Counted from the stretch's first letter, positions 1 to 10,619 are shown. The stretch is DNA of 64,000 bases from Megalonaias nervosa (GCA_016617855.1 JAECUM010009351.1:21525-85524); one strand, 5' to 3'. Translations and numbers: made by a program. The notes: generated by a model not told the origin, from the sequence alone.

Positions 1-73
1 TGCTTTTTAATAAGTCACCCACTCTTCACTGATGCTACTCTGGATGGGACGAGGTGGTGGTTTGGAAACGGCT

Positions 74-676
74 TTACGTGTTCGATGTGCCACTGGGATA
101 GAAGTCGATGGTAGTGGTGGTGGTAATGGGATGGCTTTGGTCTTCTTTTTCTTTTTCCACTTCTGGTTTTCCTTCTTTCTTTTTGACTTCTGTTGAAGGA
201 GGAGTTGACATCATCTTTTTAAACCACGGTTTTAGTTCTTCTTGTTGGGGTGTGGGGGACGGGGTCAACCAGGACGCTGCAATCTTACTAGGGATGGGAG
301 CCGCTGACGGTGTTTGAAAGACTTCTTGTGCCTCTTCTTCCTTAGGCATCCGTGGGGCTGCGTCTGTCTTGGTCACTGGGGCTAGTGGTGGTGACGGTGG
401 TGGTGGTAGTGGTAATGAACTTTTCTTCAGGGCCTTAAAATCTTTCAGAGTTGGTAGAGCTGTTTCGTCTAAAGCTTTCTGGTGAAAGAGTTAAAGTCGT
501 TGCAACACTTGACCGTACCGTTGCGATTTTTCTGTTTCTGACAAATCGCTGCAATCCATTAACGATTGTAATTCGTGTTGTAACTGGAACATCTCGGTCA
601 AATGAGGACTGGGAGGTAAATGTGGTGCCCGTTGTTCTTGCCAACGATGGAGTTCCATCCATCGTTTGTAAGTCAC
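74..676 (-). pseudogene. Conserved Maverick protein, Pro-rich C-terminus
   Basis: This is one reading frame of about 200 codons interrupted by a single in-frame stop near 491. The N-terminal part has a Trp-containing segment, a PPSPHL stretch and a helical region ending in EKSQRYGQVLQRL. I recognise that pattern as recurring in metazoan Maverick elements, where its function is unknown. The C-terminal half is Pro-, Lys- and Glu-rich and looks disordered. It is the leftmost gene seen in element A, and a short gap separates it from the next minus-strand gene. Comparison with element C suggests it is the counterpart of one of the virion-block genes, but I cannot assign which. Confidence 0.45.
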
Positions 677-749
677 TAAATCCAGTTTTCATCCTTCCAT
701 CTGATTTCAATTATCACGTCTGAGATCTTTTGACTCTAGATCCCTCCTT

Positions 750-1190
750 TTATCTTCTTGATTGTTTTTTTCTTTGAGCCATTTGTGCAGCAGTAGTTCC
801 TACGAGTGATGTAATCGCTGGTTCCATTGTGGCTTTGAGTGTGGGTGCTAACAACAGGTGCACAAATCCTCCGCGTTGCACTAATATCTTTTTCTTTTAA
901 CGGATGGGTATTTTCTTTTTAACCATTTGGCGAGGAACGTGTTGATGCTTGGCTAAGCATTCTTTCTGATGTGGAGACAAAGGTATCGTGCCTTTAAAGA
1001 CATTCAGACAACATTCGCACACGGCATCGACGACGTCTTTGGAGGCAGTTTGAATTATTTGTTTTCGCATGGGTAGAGGGGCTTTGGACAGGACGGACAA
1101 CACGTCCCAATGTTTGCCTAAACGAGTAGGCAGTCCTTTCCTTTTCTTTCCTTTGGGGATAGAAGAGGAATGACTTCTGGGGGGTGACAT
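750..1190 (-). pseudogene. Conserved Maverick small protein (GGF-motif family)
   Basis: This is a 147-codon frame with a single stop (TAA) near 897. It begins with a basic KGKKRKG tract. A helical core follows (MRKQIIQTAS, then VVDAVCECCLNVFKG and IPLS). The C-terminal part has a Lys-rich turn, then QRGGF and a Leu/Ala-rich helix. This arrangement (aliphatic core, NVxxGxxPLS, then RGGF) recurs in Maverick-type elements of invertebrates. Its role is not established, but its basic and hydrophobic character would suit a minor virion or core protein. The start was chosen at MSPPRS, because the longer ORF upstream reads through the promoter side. Confidence 0.45.
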
Positions 1191-1260
1191 CTTTGTTTGT
1201 TTGTTTGTTCTGGGGCACATACAAAAATACACTGACGTCGATGACTTGGTACACGCCCTT

Positions 1261-1527
1261 TTATCTTTTTTTGGACATTCGCTTCGTCAAAAATGTGACG
1301 ACTTTTTTTCTATATCGCGAAACAATTCTCTGCTTTGGTTGCTCCTCTTTTTCTTTGGACGAGTGTGTCTTTTCTGGGATAGACCTCGATGCTTGGCTAA
1401 GCGTTTCTCGGTTGACGAGACTGTCTTTTTCTTTTTCCTTTTCCGTTTTGGACAGGAGAACGGTGATGGTAGTGGTGTGCACTTCTTTGAGGGGACGTCT
1501 TTGGGTGTTCAGTAGTACAAAATACAC
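1261..1527 (-). pseudogene. Basic core-like protein, upstream duplicate
   Basis: This stretch is a degenerate copy of the gene at 1569-1838. The shared signatures on the minus strand are a His/Arg-rich HHYHHRSPVQ segment, Lys/Arg runs and the QKRHTRPKKKRSNQ segment. The ATG of the other copy corresponds here to ACG, and indels scatter the remaining homology over different frames, so a long open frame exists only in a non-homologous phase. Composition (very rich in Arg, Lys, His and Ser) resembles DNA-condensing viral core proteins. The repeat is probably a tandem gene duplication followed by decay. Confidence 0.4.
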
Positions 1528-1568
1528 TGATGTCCATGGCTCAACATGCGCCCTTTTATCTTATCTTT

Positions 1569-1838
1569 TTAAGGTGGGTGGGTGTATTTTTGGAGTAGGT
1601 CGAAGGGTTTGTAACCGGTCTTTTTGACGATCTCATTGACTATATCATTGGAAAATACATCGCCAAAAAATCCTCCCCTTTGGTTGCTCCTCTTTTTCGT
1701 TGTACGAGTTTGTCTTTTCTGGGGTAGACGTCGATGCTTGGTTAAGCGTTTTTTTTCGGATTACGAGATTGTCTTTTTTCTTTTTCCTTTTTGGACAGGA
1801 GAACGACGATGGTGGTGGCGAGCACTTTGACGGGACAT
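1569..1838 (-). pseudogene. Basic core-like (protamine/pVII-like) small protein
   Basis: This is a 90-codon frame from MSRQSARHHHRRS to a TAA at 1569, broken by one in-frame TAA about 25 codons in. The N-terminal two thirds is an Arg/Lys/His-rich tract (KGKRKK, RLPQKRQTRTTKKRSN) ending in QRGGFFGDVF. The tail (KKTGYKPFDLLQKY) is less basic. Adenovirus-like viruses package DNA with short basic proteins of this type, so a core role is plausible by composition only. A degenerate tandem copy lies next to it at 1261-1527. Confidence 0.45.
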
Positions 1839-1893
1839 CTTTGGGCGTTCAGGAGCACAAAAACACTGATCCCCATCGTTTACCCAGGTCTTT

Positions 1894-2546
1894 TTATACT
1901 GGAATGCGTCGCCACTGATTATATTTACGTCGTATCATTTTCATGGCAGGCATCACTCGACGTTGAGGGGTTCGCAACGGACTAAATCGGGACAGTTCTT
2001 GCTTGGACAAATCCAGTAAACTCTGTAACATACCCGATCTCTCTTGGACTTTGATTTTGAGAGGAGGTACTTTGTGAACAGTTGTCACATCAGCTAAAGA
2101 GGTGGAGGGTGTAACGGCTGGAGGAGAAGAAGTTCCTGGAGATACGGGTTTCCAATTTTTCATCAAATTAGGAAAGACATGTGTCAAATCGGGTTTGGCT
2201 GGCATCACCAGCAGCGGAGAAGTGGAAGAAGCTGCAGGTCGTGGTTTGGGGATGTAAGGTTGCGTCCTGGCCGCATTTTCTGGGGTCTTTTCTGGGGACT
2301 TTTCTTTTTCTCGGGCTGTGACCTGGTCTTGACCCCATTGCGCTTTTTTTCATCTGGGTAAGTTGGGGAATGGATTGTTTCTTGGGGAGGACTTTGGGGG
2401 CATTGGGATCCCATTTTAAGAGGGAGTGATTGATGACACCTCATAGAGAACCGCTACCTCCAGGTTTCAAAATGATTTGCTTTTTGGTTTGAGTGTCGAT
2501 GCGGCGATCGGCCAGTTGTGTCAAGGCTACTTTGTTTCCCTTTCAA
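1894..2546 (-). pseudogene. Pro/Lys-rich virion-type protein remnant
   Basis: Pieces in three minus-strand phases follow one another. The first runs from QLADRRIDTQTKK and IILKPGGSGS through a stop, the second is a Pro/Lys-rich stretch (SPRKRKVPRKDPRK), and the last (MPAKPDLTHVFPNLMKNW onward) is an open C-terminus of about 100 residues ending in basic residues. The pieces suggest one gene of roughly 215 codons with at least one stop and two frameshifts. I do not recognise a named family. Its position in the small-virion-gene block and its basic, low-complexity make-up are the only functional hints. Confidence 0.35.
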
Positions 2547-2622
2547 AAAAAAAACAAAACAAAAACGTTTGGTTTGATGTGGAATGTGAATGATGCAGTA
2601 ATTGACGTGCTGTCACCGTAAA

Positions 2623-2748
2623 CTATCGTAAGACTTCTTTGAGACTGGCTTCTAAGACACGAGCACGTATTTGTGGATTTTTTTCGCGACTGATACTGTA
2701 CAAGGCACGAATCAGTTTGACGGGAAGATGAGACTGAAGGGAAGTCAT
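2623..2748 (-). CDS. Small 41-codon ORF downstream of the ATPase
   Basis: The ORF starts MTSLQSHLPVKLIRALYS and ends after SLKEVLR. A TATA-like CTATAAAAACC lies about 40 bases upstream on the minus strand, which is why I favour this frame over the longer overlapping one at 2543-2782. It is predicted helical and basic. It may be the intact N-terminus of a longer gene truncated by the stop. No family was recognised. Confidence 0.3.
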   Translation of the reverse strand: MTSLQSHLPVKLIRALYSISREKNPQIRARVLEASLKEVLR

Positions 2749-2778
2749 GTTGACACTGTGTGAGACAGACCCAAAGTG

Positions 2779-3542
2779 TCATAGGTTTTTATAGATTTTT
2801 GTTGTTGATGTTGTTGTTAATTCGACGGGGACGTGTACACGACAGGCCCTCCGTCTTGGCACCAGTGGTGAAACAGATGGGTACAAAAATCGCAAATAAT
2901 CTGGGGTGGTGTGTTTTAAATCTACGAGTAAATAGGCATGTGGAGTTTGAGTGGCATTGTCGTATGCATGTGTCATCCAGTGAGTTCCTAACTGTTGGCT
3001 AACACTTGCACTTGCGATTTATCTCTAGGGCTTTTAAATAAGACCACGTAATGAGCATTGAGACTGATGGTGTGATGGGCTTTACTTTGTTGAAACAAAT
3101 TTTGAGTGATGTAAATGACACTGGCATTACGATGATGCCCTTTGCGCGTAAACCACAGTTTAATTTCTTCTTCGTCCTCTCCTAACATGTCGTCGAAGAT
3201 GACCAGATGTGTTCGACTGGGGTCAGACACGATCCCGTCGTCTTCACCAGGAATGCCTTCCACAAACACGATGGAATCGCCTTGACTTTCTCGCAGGAGG
3301 CTGTACGCCGCTTGCCACTCTTTGTAACACCACACGATCCGTTGAGGTGGACGATCGATCAAATGATGTTTATGTTCGAGCAAACGTTTGACAAATTCGG
3401 TTTTGCCTGAACCGCTGGGTCCGGCAATTAATGTCTTAAAGGGATACCGAAGATACAAAGCCTCCCAACTGGCACGATCTAAGTTTTCATCGATGACTTT
3501 GAAAGTGGAGGAAGAGGGAGCAGAGACAATAGAGGTAGCCAT
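2779..3542 (-). pseudogene. FtsK/HerA-type DNA-packaging ATPase (one frameshift)
   Basis: The Walker A motif is GPSGSGKTEFVKRLL at residues 40-55. The Walker B motif is LVIFDDML near residue 115, followed by a sensor-like VIYITQN. This is the layout of Maverick/adintovirus packaging ATPases, which pump the genome into the capsid. The first frame stops at 2988. The next phase continues at once with a matching C-terminus (THWMTHAYDN, then YLLVDLKHTTPDYLR), so a single-base deletion near 2987 split a protein of about 250 residues. It lies in the minus-strand gene train. Element C has its own ATPase (14031-14693), which is only distantly similar. Confidence 0.8.
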
Positions 3543-3712
3543 AGTGTAGGGAATGTCACTTTTGACATGAAGACAGACAAGACAAGAGTTATTTTCCTTT
3601 TTTCAGGACACGTTTGTTGCAAAAAACATGTTTAAAATGGAACAACACGAAAGACAAAAATACATAAAAGCCAAATGGTTAAGTATATGGATAAAATACA
3701 CATCAAAATGAT

Positions 3713-3925
3713 CTAAGTGGAATATATACAATTCACTGTACAACATTTGGTTTGACCAAGGTGTAGTGTCGTAGGGACAGTTTGTAATGTTCTAAGAGTC
3801 TCTACACTTGGCACAGTCACACAGGGGTCCTCCTGGAATGGTCTTTCGGAGATGTCGATGACAGTCCTGTCCTGAATGGGGTGGTTTTCCTCAGTGTTGG
3901 GTTCTTCTGGCAATGCAGTTAACAC
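3713..3925 (-). CDS. Unrecognised 70-codon ORF
   Basis: This open frame has no recognised motif. It is acidic in the N-terminal part (PEEPNTEENHP) and has a CCTVNC pair near the end. It lies between the ATPase and a degraded coding stretch. It may be a chance frame in decayed sequence. Confidence 0.15.
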   Translation of the reverse strand: MLTALPEEPNTEENHPIQDRTVIDISERPFQEDPCVTVPSVETLRTLQTVPTTLHLGQTKCCTVNCIYST

Positions 3926-3929
3926 AATT

Positions 3930-4860
3930 TTAAAAGTTACTTTTTCACTGACTATTTGGATTTATTATCACAAATCTTTGGCATAGTGTGCCACTTCTTT
4001 TGTCCAAGCCTCAATGCCCAAACTTGTCCAGTCACGTACATCTTTCCAGTGAGGGTGTAAGTCACAAGCTACACACACATCGTCGTAAACATCTTCAGTG
4101 CCTAAATGTCGATGAATCTTTTCTTCCTGTAGAGGTCGAGAAATATCGAGATGAAAGCGCAAGGCTTTTAACAAAAGTTGTGGACAGATTGTACCGAGCC
4201 CATAAGAAATTGGTTGGTAAACGAAATCCCAGAAAGCAAGTCACTAAAACACACACTATACGACGACCCAAATTCATTGGATACAGTGCTCATAAAAAGA
4301 GTTGGCAATCCACCACGGTCTGAATACTGTCACTAACTTCCTTCCACGGAATCTGTTGTATCACGAGTTATAAAGGTCGTGGAATGGTATTCAGTTTTTA
4401 TACCCTCTTGGTGTAAGGTAATAAGTGTACTTTTGAACAGAATCGGTTTTATTTCAGTACCGCACCAAAAATGTTTAGTCCCTAACTCATACATTACACG
4501 TTGTACAGAAGTTTCCTTTTGAACTAAGATTTTGTTGCTGTAAAAGAGTTTGGTAATCCTCTAACTCGTCCGTTGGAATTCTGTGTATTATGATCACCTT
4601 GTAAGTAGAACGAGTGGCATCCAAAACTTTATGAATCTTACGTGATTCATCAATGTCGGATCAATGGAACGCTTTGAAATGAATCAGTCCTCTTATACCA
4701 TTCAGGTACCAGTGGTTCCAACATCGGTGATGTAATGGATGCAATTGTTCTTTGCGTTAGACTTGTATTTTGACCAACTATCGGTAAATGCGTTATCTCA
4801 ACTCCACAGGCAAACCACCAATTGTTCTCCTCTAAAGTATCCATCCAGAGATTACTGAGG
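3930..4860. other. Degraded coding stretch of element A
   Basis: Several broken open frames are present. On minus these are 3968-4174 (Trp/Cys-containing C-terminus), roughly 4330-4510 (contains KHFWCGTEIKP), 4520-4640 (contains VIIIHRIPTDEL) and 4650-4844 (starts MDTLEENNWWFACG). One basic frame lies on plus at 3988-4323. None matches a family I know. Frame changes every 100-200 bases suggest one or two former genes between the ATPase and the BIR gene. Confidence 0.3.
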
Positions 4861-4861
4861 T

Positions 4862-5136
4862 CGTCCCACTAAAGGTAGGTTGTGACAATGTGGAAACCAC
4901 CGAGCATGTTTTAGGTAAGCGGAATCTTTCCGTTCCCACTGGTGCAGTGACACACCGCAACAGAAGCACTTGACTTTATCCCCTTCGCCCAAGTAGATTA
5001 ATCTGGCTCTGGATAATTCTTCGGGGGTAGGTCCTCCAGATATTTAGGTCACTTTCCTTGGAAGTTTTGGAATTGACTTTCAAAGTCGCAGTATTCAGGC
5101 AAACGCACAGGGAACGAATATTCTTCTTTCACAGGT
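4862..5136 (-). pseudogene. BIR-domain (IAP-like) gene remnant
   Basis: In one minus frame, TPEELSRARLIYLGEGDK is followed by VKCFCCGVSLHQW and HARWFPHC. This is the core of a baculoviral IAP repeat: Gly-Asp-x-Val-x-Cys-Phe-x-Cys, Trp, His and Cys zinc ligands in the right spacing. The upstream LPEYCDFESQFQNFQ segment matches the usual BIR N-terminus but sits in another phase, beyond a TGA stop and a frameshift. IAP proteins of DNA viruses block caspase-dependent apoptosis. No RING domain is visible downstream, so whether this was a full IAP is unknown. It lies between PolB and the ATPase, in the same orientation, and was probably captured from a host. Confidence 0.65.
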
Positions 5137-5150
5137 TCATTTCGATGAGG

Positions 5151-5489
5151 TTATGGTGAAATCCGCAGGAGTTTGCTCAGGGTTGGATGACATCCGTATG
5201 GTGGTAGCCTCATGGTTTCGCGTGGTTGATGACATAGACCATGAAAACCAGTAAAGTGAAAAGGTGTACGATAACAAGTGGAATCGCTTTGGCATCCGTC
5301 AGGTTTGACACGCACAGCATCACTTTCCATGGTAGGTATGGTAGTAGTAGGCATATCAAAGTTCCCATGATGTGGTACTGAATCGCTGAGGTCACAGCAT
5401 ATGGCATCCCTGCAATCGCAAGGCACAGCATCGCACTCCACTTGAGAATCACCGAACTTGAATGGTGTTGTCTGTTTGTTGGGATTCAT
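5151..5489 (-). CDS. Small Cys-containing ORF after PolB
   Basis: This 112-codon open frame starts MNPNKQTTPFKFGD at the very end of the PolB frame (ATG overlapping the stop as ATGA) and contains a CDAVPCDCRDAICCD cluster. A TATA-like sequence lies 55-60 bases upstream. Another phase of the same DNA (5210-5452) gives a strongly hydrophobic peptide with two or three potential membrane spans. One of the two is presumably the real product, and a frameshift between them is possible. No family was recognised. Confidence 0.3.
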   Translation of the reverse strand: MNPNKQTTPFKFGDSQVECDAVPCDCRDAICCDLSDSVPHHGNFDMPTTTIPTMESDAVRVKPDGCQSDSTCYRTPFHFTGFHGLCHQPRETMRLPPYGCHPTLSKLLRISP

Positions 5490-5540
5490 CTTTCTCGTTT
5501 GGTGTTGGTAGTCAAATGAACTATCGATCTTGGACGTTGT

Positions 5541-5555
5541 CCCTTTTTATATGCT
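5541..5555 (-). promoter_or_regulatory. TATA-like box upstream of 5489 start
   Basis: The minus strand reads ATATAAAAAGGG here, about 55 bases before the ATG at 5489. The spacing and sequence suit an RNA polymerase II TATA box. Similar boxes precede other element A genes. Confidence 0.4.
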
Positions 5556-6287
5556 GACCAATATATACGTGACCGTACGGTAAAGGGAAGTCGCACTCGC
5601 TTCTGGTACACGATTTGATAGACTTTTACCAGAGGTCGACTGACGATTTGGTGTGTAGCTAAATGTACAATCTTGTGAGGCTGGTTGGTGGTCACTTTAA
5701 AATCTCGATCCTCTCCAGACTGCAAGGCTTCTTTCAGCATGCCAAAGTTCACCACTTGACTCGTGCAATGATTTAGATTCACTTTACACTCGGTGTGCAC
5801 TTCTCCTTGTTTGTCCTGGTATTCATAGGCGTAAGTTTTAGGACCTCCACTAGCAAAGCTTAGAATCTTGTCGTCGGGATGCTCGTTCGTCCAGGCTCCT
5901 AAACGGTCTCCTTCGATGACAGGGTGACGTTGACCCAGACGATCGATGTAGATGCAACTGTCCGTGTCAAAATACAGCACACGATCTCCTAACAGTGCTT
6001 CGTACAATTTTAAGCAAGCATGGGCTGTTATGTAGGCCGCAATGATGACATTTCCAAATTCGTCGGCTTCTACAAAGTCCAGTTCTTCTTTGTAATTGAC
6101 TAAGATCAAGTCCTTATGAACGACGTCCACTTGTTTCATTGCCTTAGTTTTGTTGGGTAAACACAGTCGTTGTGCCATTTTGCCCCACAAGCAACTTAAC
6201 ATCACTTTAGCAAACGATCGCCTTCCTCTGTTTTTCTCCACATGGTCTAAAGCGATGCCTTCCTGCTCCAAGTATTTCTCTTTGAAT

Positions 6288-6541
6288 CTGGGGCCCCGAG
6301 TGGCCTAGTGGTCTAAAGCGCTATCCGTTACGGATCACTGCCATCTCACCTCTGTCTGCGTGGGTTCGAGTCTCGGATTCGGCCAATGTGGGTATGTGAG
6401 AAAGCTTCTCGTCGGTCGGTGGTTCTTTCCGGGGTTTCCCGGGTTCTTCCTCCACCATTAATACTGGCCGCCATGTATAGCCTATCGTGTGCTGAAAAAT
6501 GGCGTTAAACCATACAACAACAACAACAACAACAACAACAA
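6288..6541 (+). mobile_element. tRNA-derived SINE inserted in PolB
   Basis: The 5' part is tRNA-like, with an A-box-like GTGGCCTAGTGGTCTAAAGC and a B-box GGTTCGAGTC. A conserved body (TGGGTATGTGAGAAAGCTTC) follows, and an (AAC)n tail ends the copy. A perfect 12-bp duplication, TTCTCTTTGAAT, flanks it at 6276-6287 and 6542-6553. A related copy lies at 63001-63240. Confidence 0.85.
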
Positions 6542-9517
6542 TTCTCTTTGAATTTCTTTTAGTCTTCGGGAGTGTGGCACCAGGAAGGAGAGCTGCTGGC
6601 TTCTTGTTTCAGTTTCAAAAAGGCTTCCATGTAGTCTGAGAAAATGCTTTTCTGAGTTTGGTCGTTCTTGTGGTATTTTTCTATCTTGGAAAAGTGGTAA
6701 ATTTCATACAGTTCTAACAGTTGGTATCCCAGGTCTAGAGCTTTAAACAATTCCACGCAAGACTTTGCACTTGATCAATCCTTCGTATTGCGAATGTTGT
6801 CTAGGTCGATGTGTTCCGTCAGCAATTGCAGGTGCCCTGCGTGACAGTGACAATATTTGCACACGTAAGAAGGATACAGCGAACACACGTCGAAGTATTT
6901 GATTTCTTCTTCTTTCTCCTCGTCGGCTTGGTACAGCAAACAGGTGTCATTCGTTCGTCCTCGTACAAACTGTCCCGCGAGTTCTGTGGGTCCACCAACT
7001 TGTGACTTTCCATGACGCGTTTAAACTCGGGATTGGTTTTCAATCAGTGATTGTACTCGTGTTTCCACATTTCTACCACTTGGTATCCTTGCTGTTCTAA
7101 CTTCAAGCGCCGCTGAAAGGTGTCCTGGTACAAGTCTTCCAACTGATTTTTAGTGTCACGTTGAGGGTAACAGATGGGACATAAGTTAAATAAGCACTCG
7201 TTAAACTCGCACACGATCTTGGGGTTTTCTAATATGTTCCGATGGTCTTTTCGCCTCCTCCGTTGCGGGTGTGTTGAATCCATTTGTCTTCCTTGTCGCA
7301 CAAGTAATGCAGCCAGCGTAGGGCTTTGACCGAGTATTGACGTTTGACAAAGTTCTTGGTTTAAGGGCTTATGACAGCTAGGGTGTTTTCGGGCATGAAT
7401 CATTGGTGGTACACTAAGGAACATGCTTTAGCGATGGTGCAAGCTTTTTTTCAAACGATCGATCCCTCCGTGCACCATGAACAGTTCTCAAAATTTTCCA
7501 CAGCAACACCGTAAAATGTCCACGTTGGAACGACAATACTTTAACATTTCTTTCTGAAAGTCGAAGGGGTCCGAGGCATGAGAGTGGTACCAAGCGTAGA
7601 AAGCTTCTCGTTATTCCGTGCGCATGTTGTCGGGGTCATAGTAGTGAGCATCAGGCAAATTGGGTAGAACAGCGTGTTGATTGGCTTCGGTATTGGAAAA
7701 GTGCAGAAAATACCCTTTGGCCATTTCTGTCATTCCAAGCGTTTCAGGCATTTGGCTCAAAGGCATGGCCAAGAAACTCATCAAATCTTTAAACTGCACT
7801 TGACCCACTTACATGGAAACGATTTTCGCTCCGTTCAAAGTCACTTTAGGACGTTCGGTAGTTTGTTCCGTATAGTATCTGAGAAGAAACTGCCCATCGT
7901 ACCCTGAGAAATTGTGAGCCATCACCGTGGCATTGTGATGACAATCTCCGTAACGTTCGATGTTCTTTTGGCTCTACGACTCGTCGATAGGGTCTTAGAT
8001 CCATTGAGCGAAATCGGCCAAAGTGTTTGGTCCCCGAAAGATATTTTCACATCCTCCAGGAATCTTGTTGCAACGAAGACAATGACTAAAAATCGGTTCT
8101 TGGATGCACTTCTTGAACGCTCAATGAGCCATGCAGAAATTAGGAATGTGAATGCCAGTCTCTTGCATGCATTCGAAATCGAAAAAGATGAAATTGCCTT
8201 ACTTCTGGTCATCTTCCTCCTCCTGTTTGGAAAGGTATTTTTGAATGAAGCATTCATGTTCGAAGTCCACGATTTGGAGACAAATGTGATAGTTTCTTTC
8301 CTGAACATACATGAGCCTTAACATTATTGGTACATATGCCTTGTCCACAAGTAGGGCTCAATTTCAGCAGTTGACAAGCACTTTTCTGCTGTGAACGTTA
8401 CATCTTCAGATGTTGTTGGCAATAGGTAGGGCTGATAAAAGTGCGCTGACAAGCTGGACAATGCACTCTTTGTTGTCCTTCGTCAAGACTGGGTTTAGAG
8501 GCCAAACATCCTGAACATTTCGATCCGCAATACTTGTGTTGTTCTTGCTAGTTATAGTCATACTCACATTTTTCACAATAATAACCATATGCCAGGAATG
8601 CGGTGATACTAGTAATGACATCGAAATGTTTATCGTGGTGATAGATGTGAATGTACTTTCCGTCTTTGAAATCTTTGCCTCGAAACAACAGAGGTCCATG
8701 CACTTCTTGAGGGTGCACTTTCAAGGTGTAGCATGGAGCTAAGACATCTTGAAATTTTTGCATTTCAGGGATGCCACAGGGTGTGTCTTTAGATATCCCC
8801 GCTTGCTGTAACAGGATTTCTACTTCTCTTCGTTGTTTGGTTCAGTTAGATTTTTCGAATGTTCTCCCAGGCTCTTTTCCATTCTACTGTGTTGTTCTTG
8901 TCGGCATACGTTCGTCCCACCACGATGGCACGGGCTAAACATATTTTGTCTTGATGGTTGTTAATTTGGACAAGGCTACGCTTGATACTGCGAAGGTCGT
9001 CCACCAATAACACCTTTCTGCATTGTCTGGTCCCTTGGGGAAGAGAAACGTGGGCCATGTTCACTGTCGCTTTTCCACCGGTGATGTGAAACTTGTTGTT
9101 GGATTGCTGTACGTGTTGAATCTTGTCGATGACTTTGGTAGGTGTCAGTTCTGATTGCCTGCTAAACTCGATCCAAATGGGGGACTTCAGACTGCCATGA
9201 TCAATGGAAAGTGTCAAGCGATTGTCTTCTTTGGTGTGACATTGTCGTTTCAGTGTGGTTAACAAAGAATCCCACACATCGGTGATGAACTCTTCTGCAT
9301 TCTCCAGCGGTGTGTCGGACTTGATATCTTTAAACTTCACCGTGTACGTGTAGGCTGTGGTTCTAAAGTTTCTAGAGGGGCGTTTATCCGTCTCTCGAAT
9401 GTAGTAGTACTTTTCAGGGTTTACTGGTATTGGACTTGGGTTTGGTATAGACTCTCTGGCTCTGGATTCTGGCTCACTCATGTCATCTTCAAAATCGCTG
9501 GCATGAATTTGAGCCAA

Positions 9518-9743
9518 GAATTCAGCTACTGTGCAAGGCGATAAGTCACGTTTCTGCCTCTTACTTTTTTCTCCTTTCTATACGAAATGATGCGATCGTT
9601 TCATCTTAAGCGCAAAAAGTCAAATGGCAACATTTTAAACGCCAAGGACCCCTTTATATCCATGTCAGATCAGTGTCTTCCCTATATAAAGGGTCAGTGT
9701 CTTCCCTCTAAGTATTCATTTCACTCTCAATCCAACCAGAAAG
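9518..9743. promoter_or_regulatory. Divergent promoter between PolB and CCHC gene
   Basis: The 226-bp gap between two divergent starts holds a TATA-like CTATATAAAGGG on plus (9681-9693), about 50 bases before the ATG at 9744. It also holds a minus-strand GATATAAAGGGG near 9650, upstream of PolB. Short repeated CAGTGTCTTCCCT units flank the plus-strand TATA box. Confidence 0.4.
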
Positions 9744-10195
9744 ATGGAAGAACCAACTCAGATCGAACTGCTGATCAGAGCTTTGCAAGGTGTCATATGA
9801 AGGTTTTCTTCCGAGAAGCCGACGGACTACTCCCCCTCCTTTTGAGATAAAAGTCAAGATACTTGCTATATCTGTCAGAAGAAAGGACCTTGGTCTTCTG
9901 AATGTCCAAAACATCAAAAAAGTAAGACAGGTGTCAAACAAGACAAAAGTCATAATACCTGTTGTCATTGTCACAGAAAGGACATTGGTCTTTAGACTGC
10001 CCTACGAAACAACAGGAGCAAGATGAAGAGAGGGGTTCTGAACAGGAAGAAGAAGACAAGGTACCCTCCGCAAAGGAAGAACCCAGACACATCCAGAAAG
10101 AGAAGAACGAGAAGGAAAGAAGACGAGAAGAAAATGAGAAAGAAGAGGAGGAAAAACAGGTGAAAGTGAAGAAATTCAAAAAAAGGAGAGAGTGA
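9744..10195 (+). pseudogene. CCHC zinc-knuckle protein (element A copy)
   Basis: The start MEEPTQIELLIRALQG leads, after two in-frame stops, to CYICQKKGPWSSECP. A second knuckle, CCHCHRKD, follows in the same frame, then a long Glu/Lys/Arg-rich tail. The first His of the knuckle is lost here (PWS for HWx); element B keeps CYICQKKGHWATECP. Zinc knuckles of CX2CX4HX4C type bind single-stranded nucleic acid. Its orientation opposes the flanking PolB and coiled-coil genes. It belongs to the lineage-specific gene set shared with element B (46700-47173). Confidence 0.55.
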
Positions 10196-10619
10196 AAAGA
10201 CACAGAAGTCTGTGAACTTTTTAAGGTCTTGTGTTGTGAATTGAATTGTACATTTGGACCAGAATATAACAGAAAGAAAAACGTAAGTGTCTCTTAGTTT
10301 GGTTTTTTAGAATAAGGACCTACATTCATGCACTCACACACGTACATCATGGGGCAAAAAAGGGATTTTGAGTTTTAATTGAATTTGGCAAAATGAATGC
10401 TATCTCTTTTTGAAAGAAGTAGGTGGCCCTGAAAAGGACTGTTGGGTGTTTGTTTTTTTAACAAACTCAGGAACGGGAAGTAATGAGCTTTAACTGTCTT
10501 ATCCCTTTGCCATGGCCAAAGCCTACTTCTGGACCTGCTCCTGTCAATGATTTGGTAGAAATCACTAGGGTGGGTATCTTAGGTGTAGTAGGTGTGTGAA
10601 CAGGGTTGGACTGTTTGGC
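10196..10619. other. Non-coding 3' tract between convergent genes
   Basis: No convincing gene is seen here. The stretch lies between the ends of the plus-strand CCHC gene and the minus-strand coiled-coil gene. Part of the latter's longer C-terminus (as in element B, ending ...LKRIASRS) extends into 10480-10619 beyond a stop. Confidence 0.4.

Larger units (their letters stand above)
5486..9517 (-). pseudogene. Protein-primed family B DNA polymerase, SINE-split
   Basis: All hallmark motifs are present in order on the minus strand, scattered over three phases. Exo I is FFDFEC near 8170, Exo II AHNFSGYDGQFLL near 7900, and Exo III LKYCRSNVDIL near 7530. Motif A is FDVCSLYPS near 6890, motif B VMLSCLWGKMAQR near 6190, and motif C LYFDTDSCIY near 5970. 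The open N-terminus (8846-9517) and a Cys-rich linker (CEKCEYDYN) precede the exonuclease. About 1,250 codons remain after removing the SINE at 6288-6541. This is the Maverick/adintovirus PolB type. More than ten stops or frameshifts make it dead. The C-terminal tail in the terminal ORF may be out of phase with the original. Confidence 0.85.

Noticed and set aside
3988..4323. Plus-strand basic 111-codon ORF as a real gene
   Set aside because: No motif and no promoter, and it opposes the gene train. Noted only within the degraded stretch.
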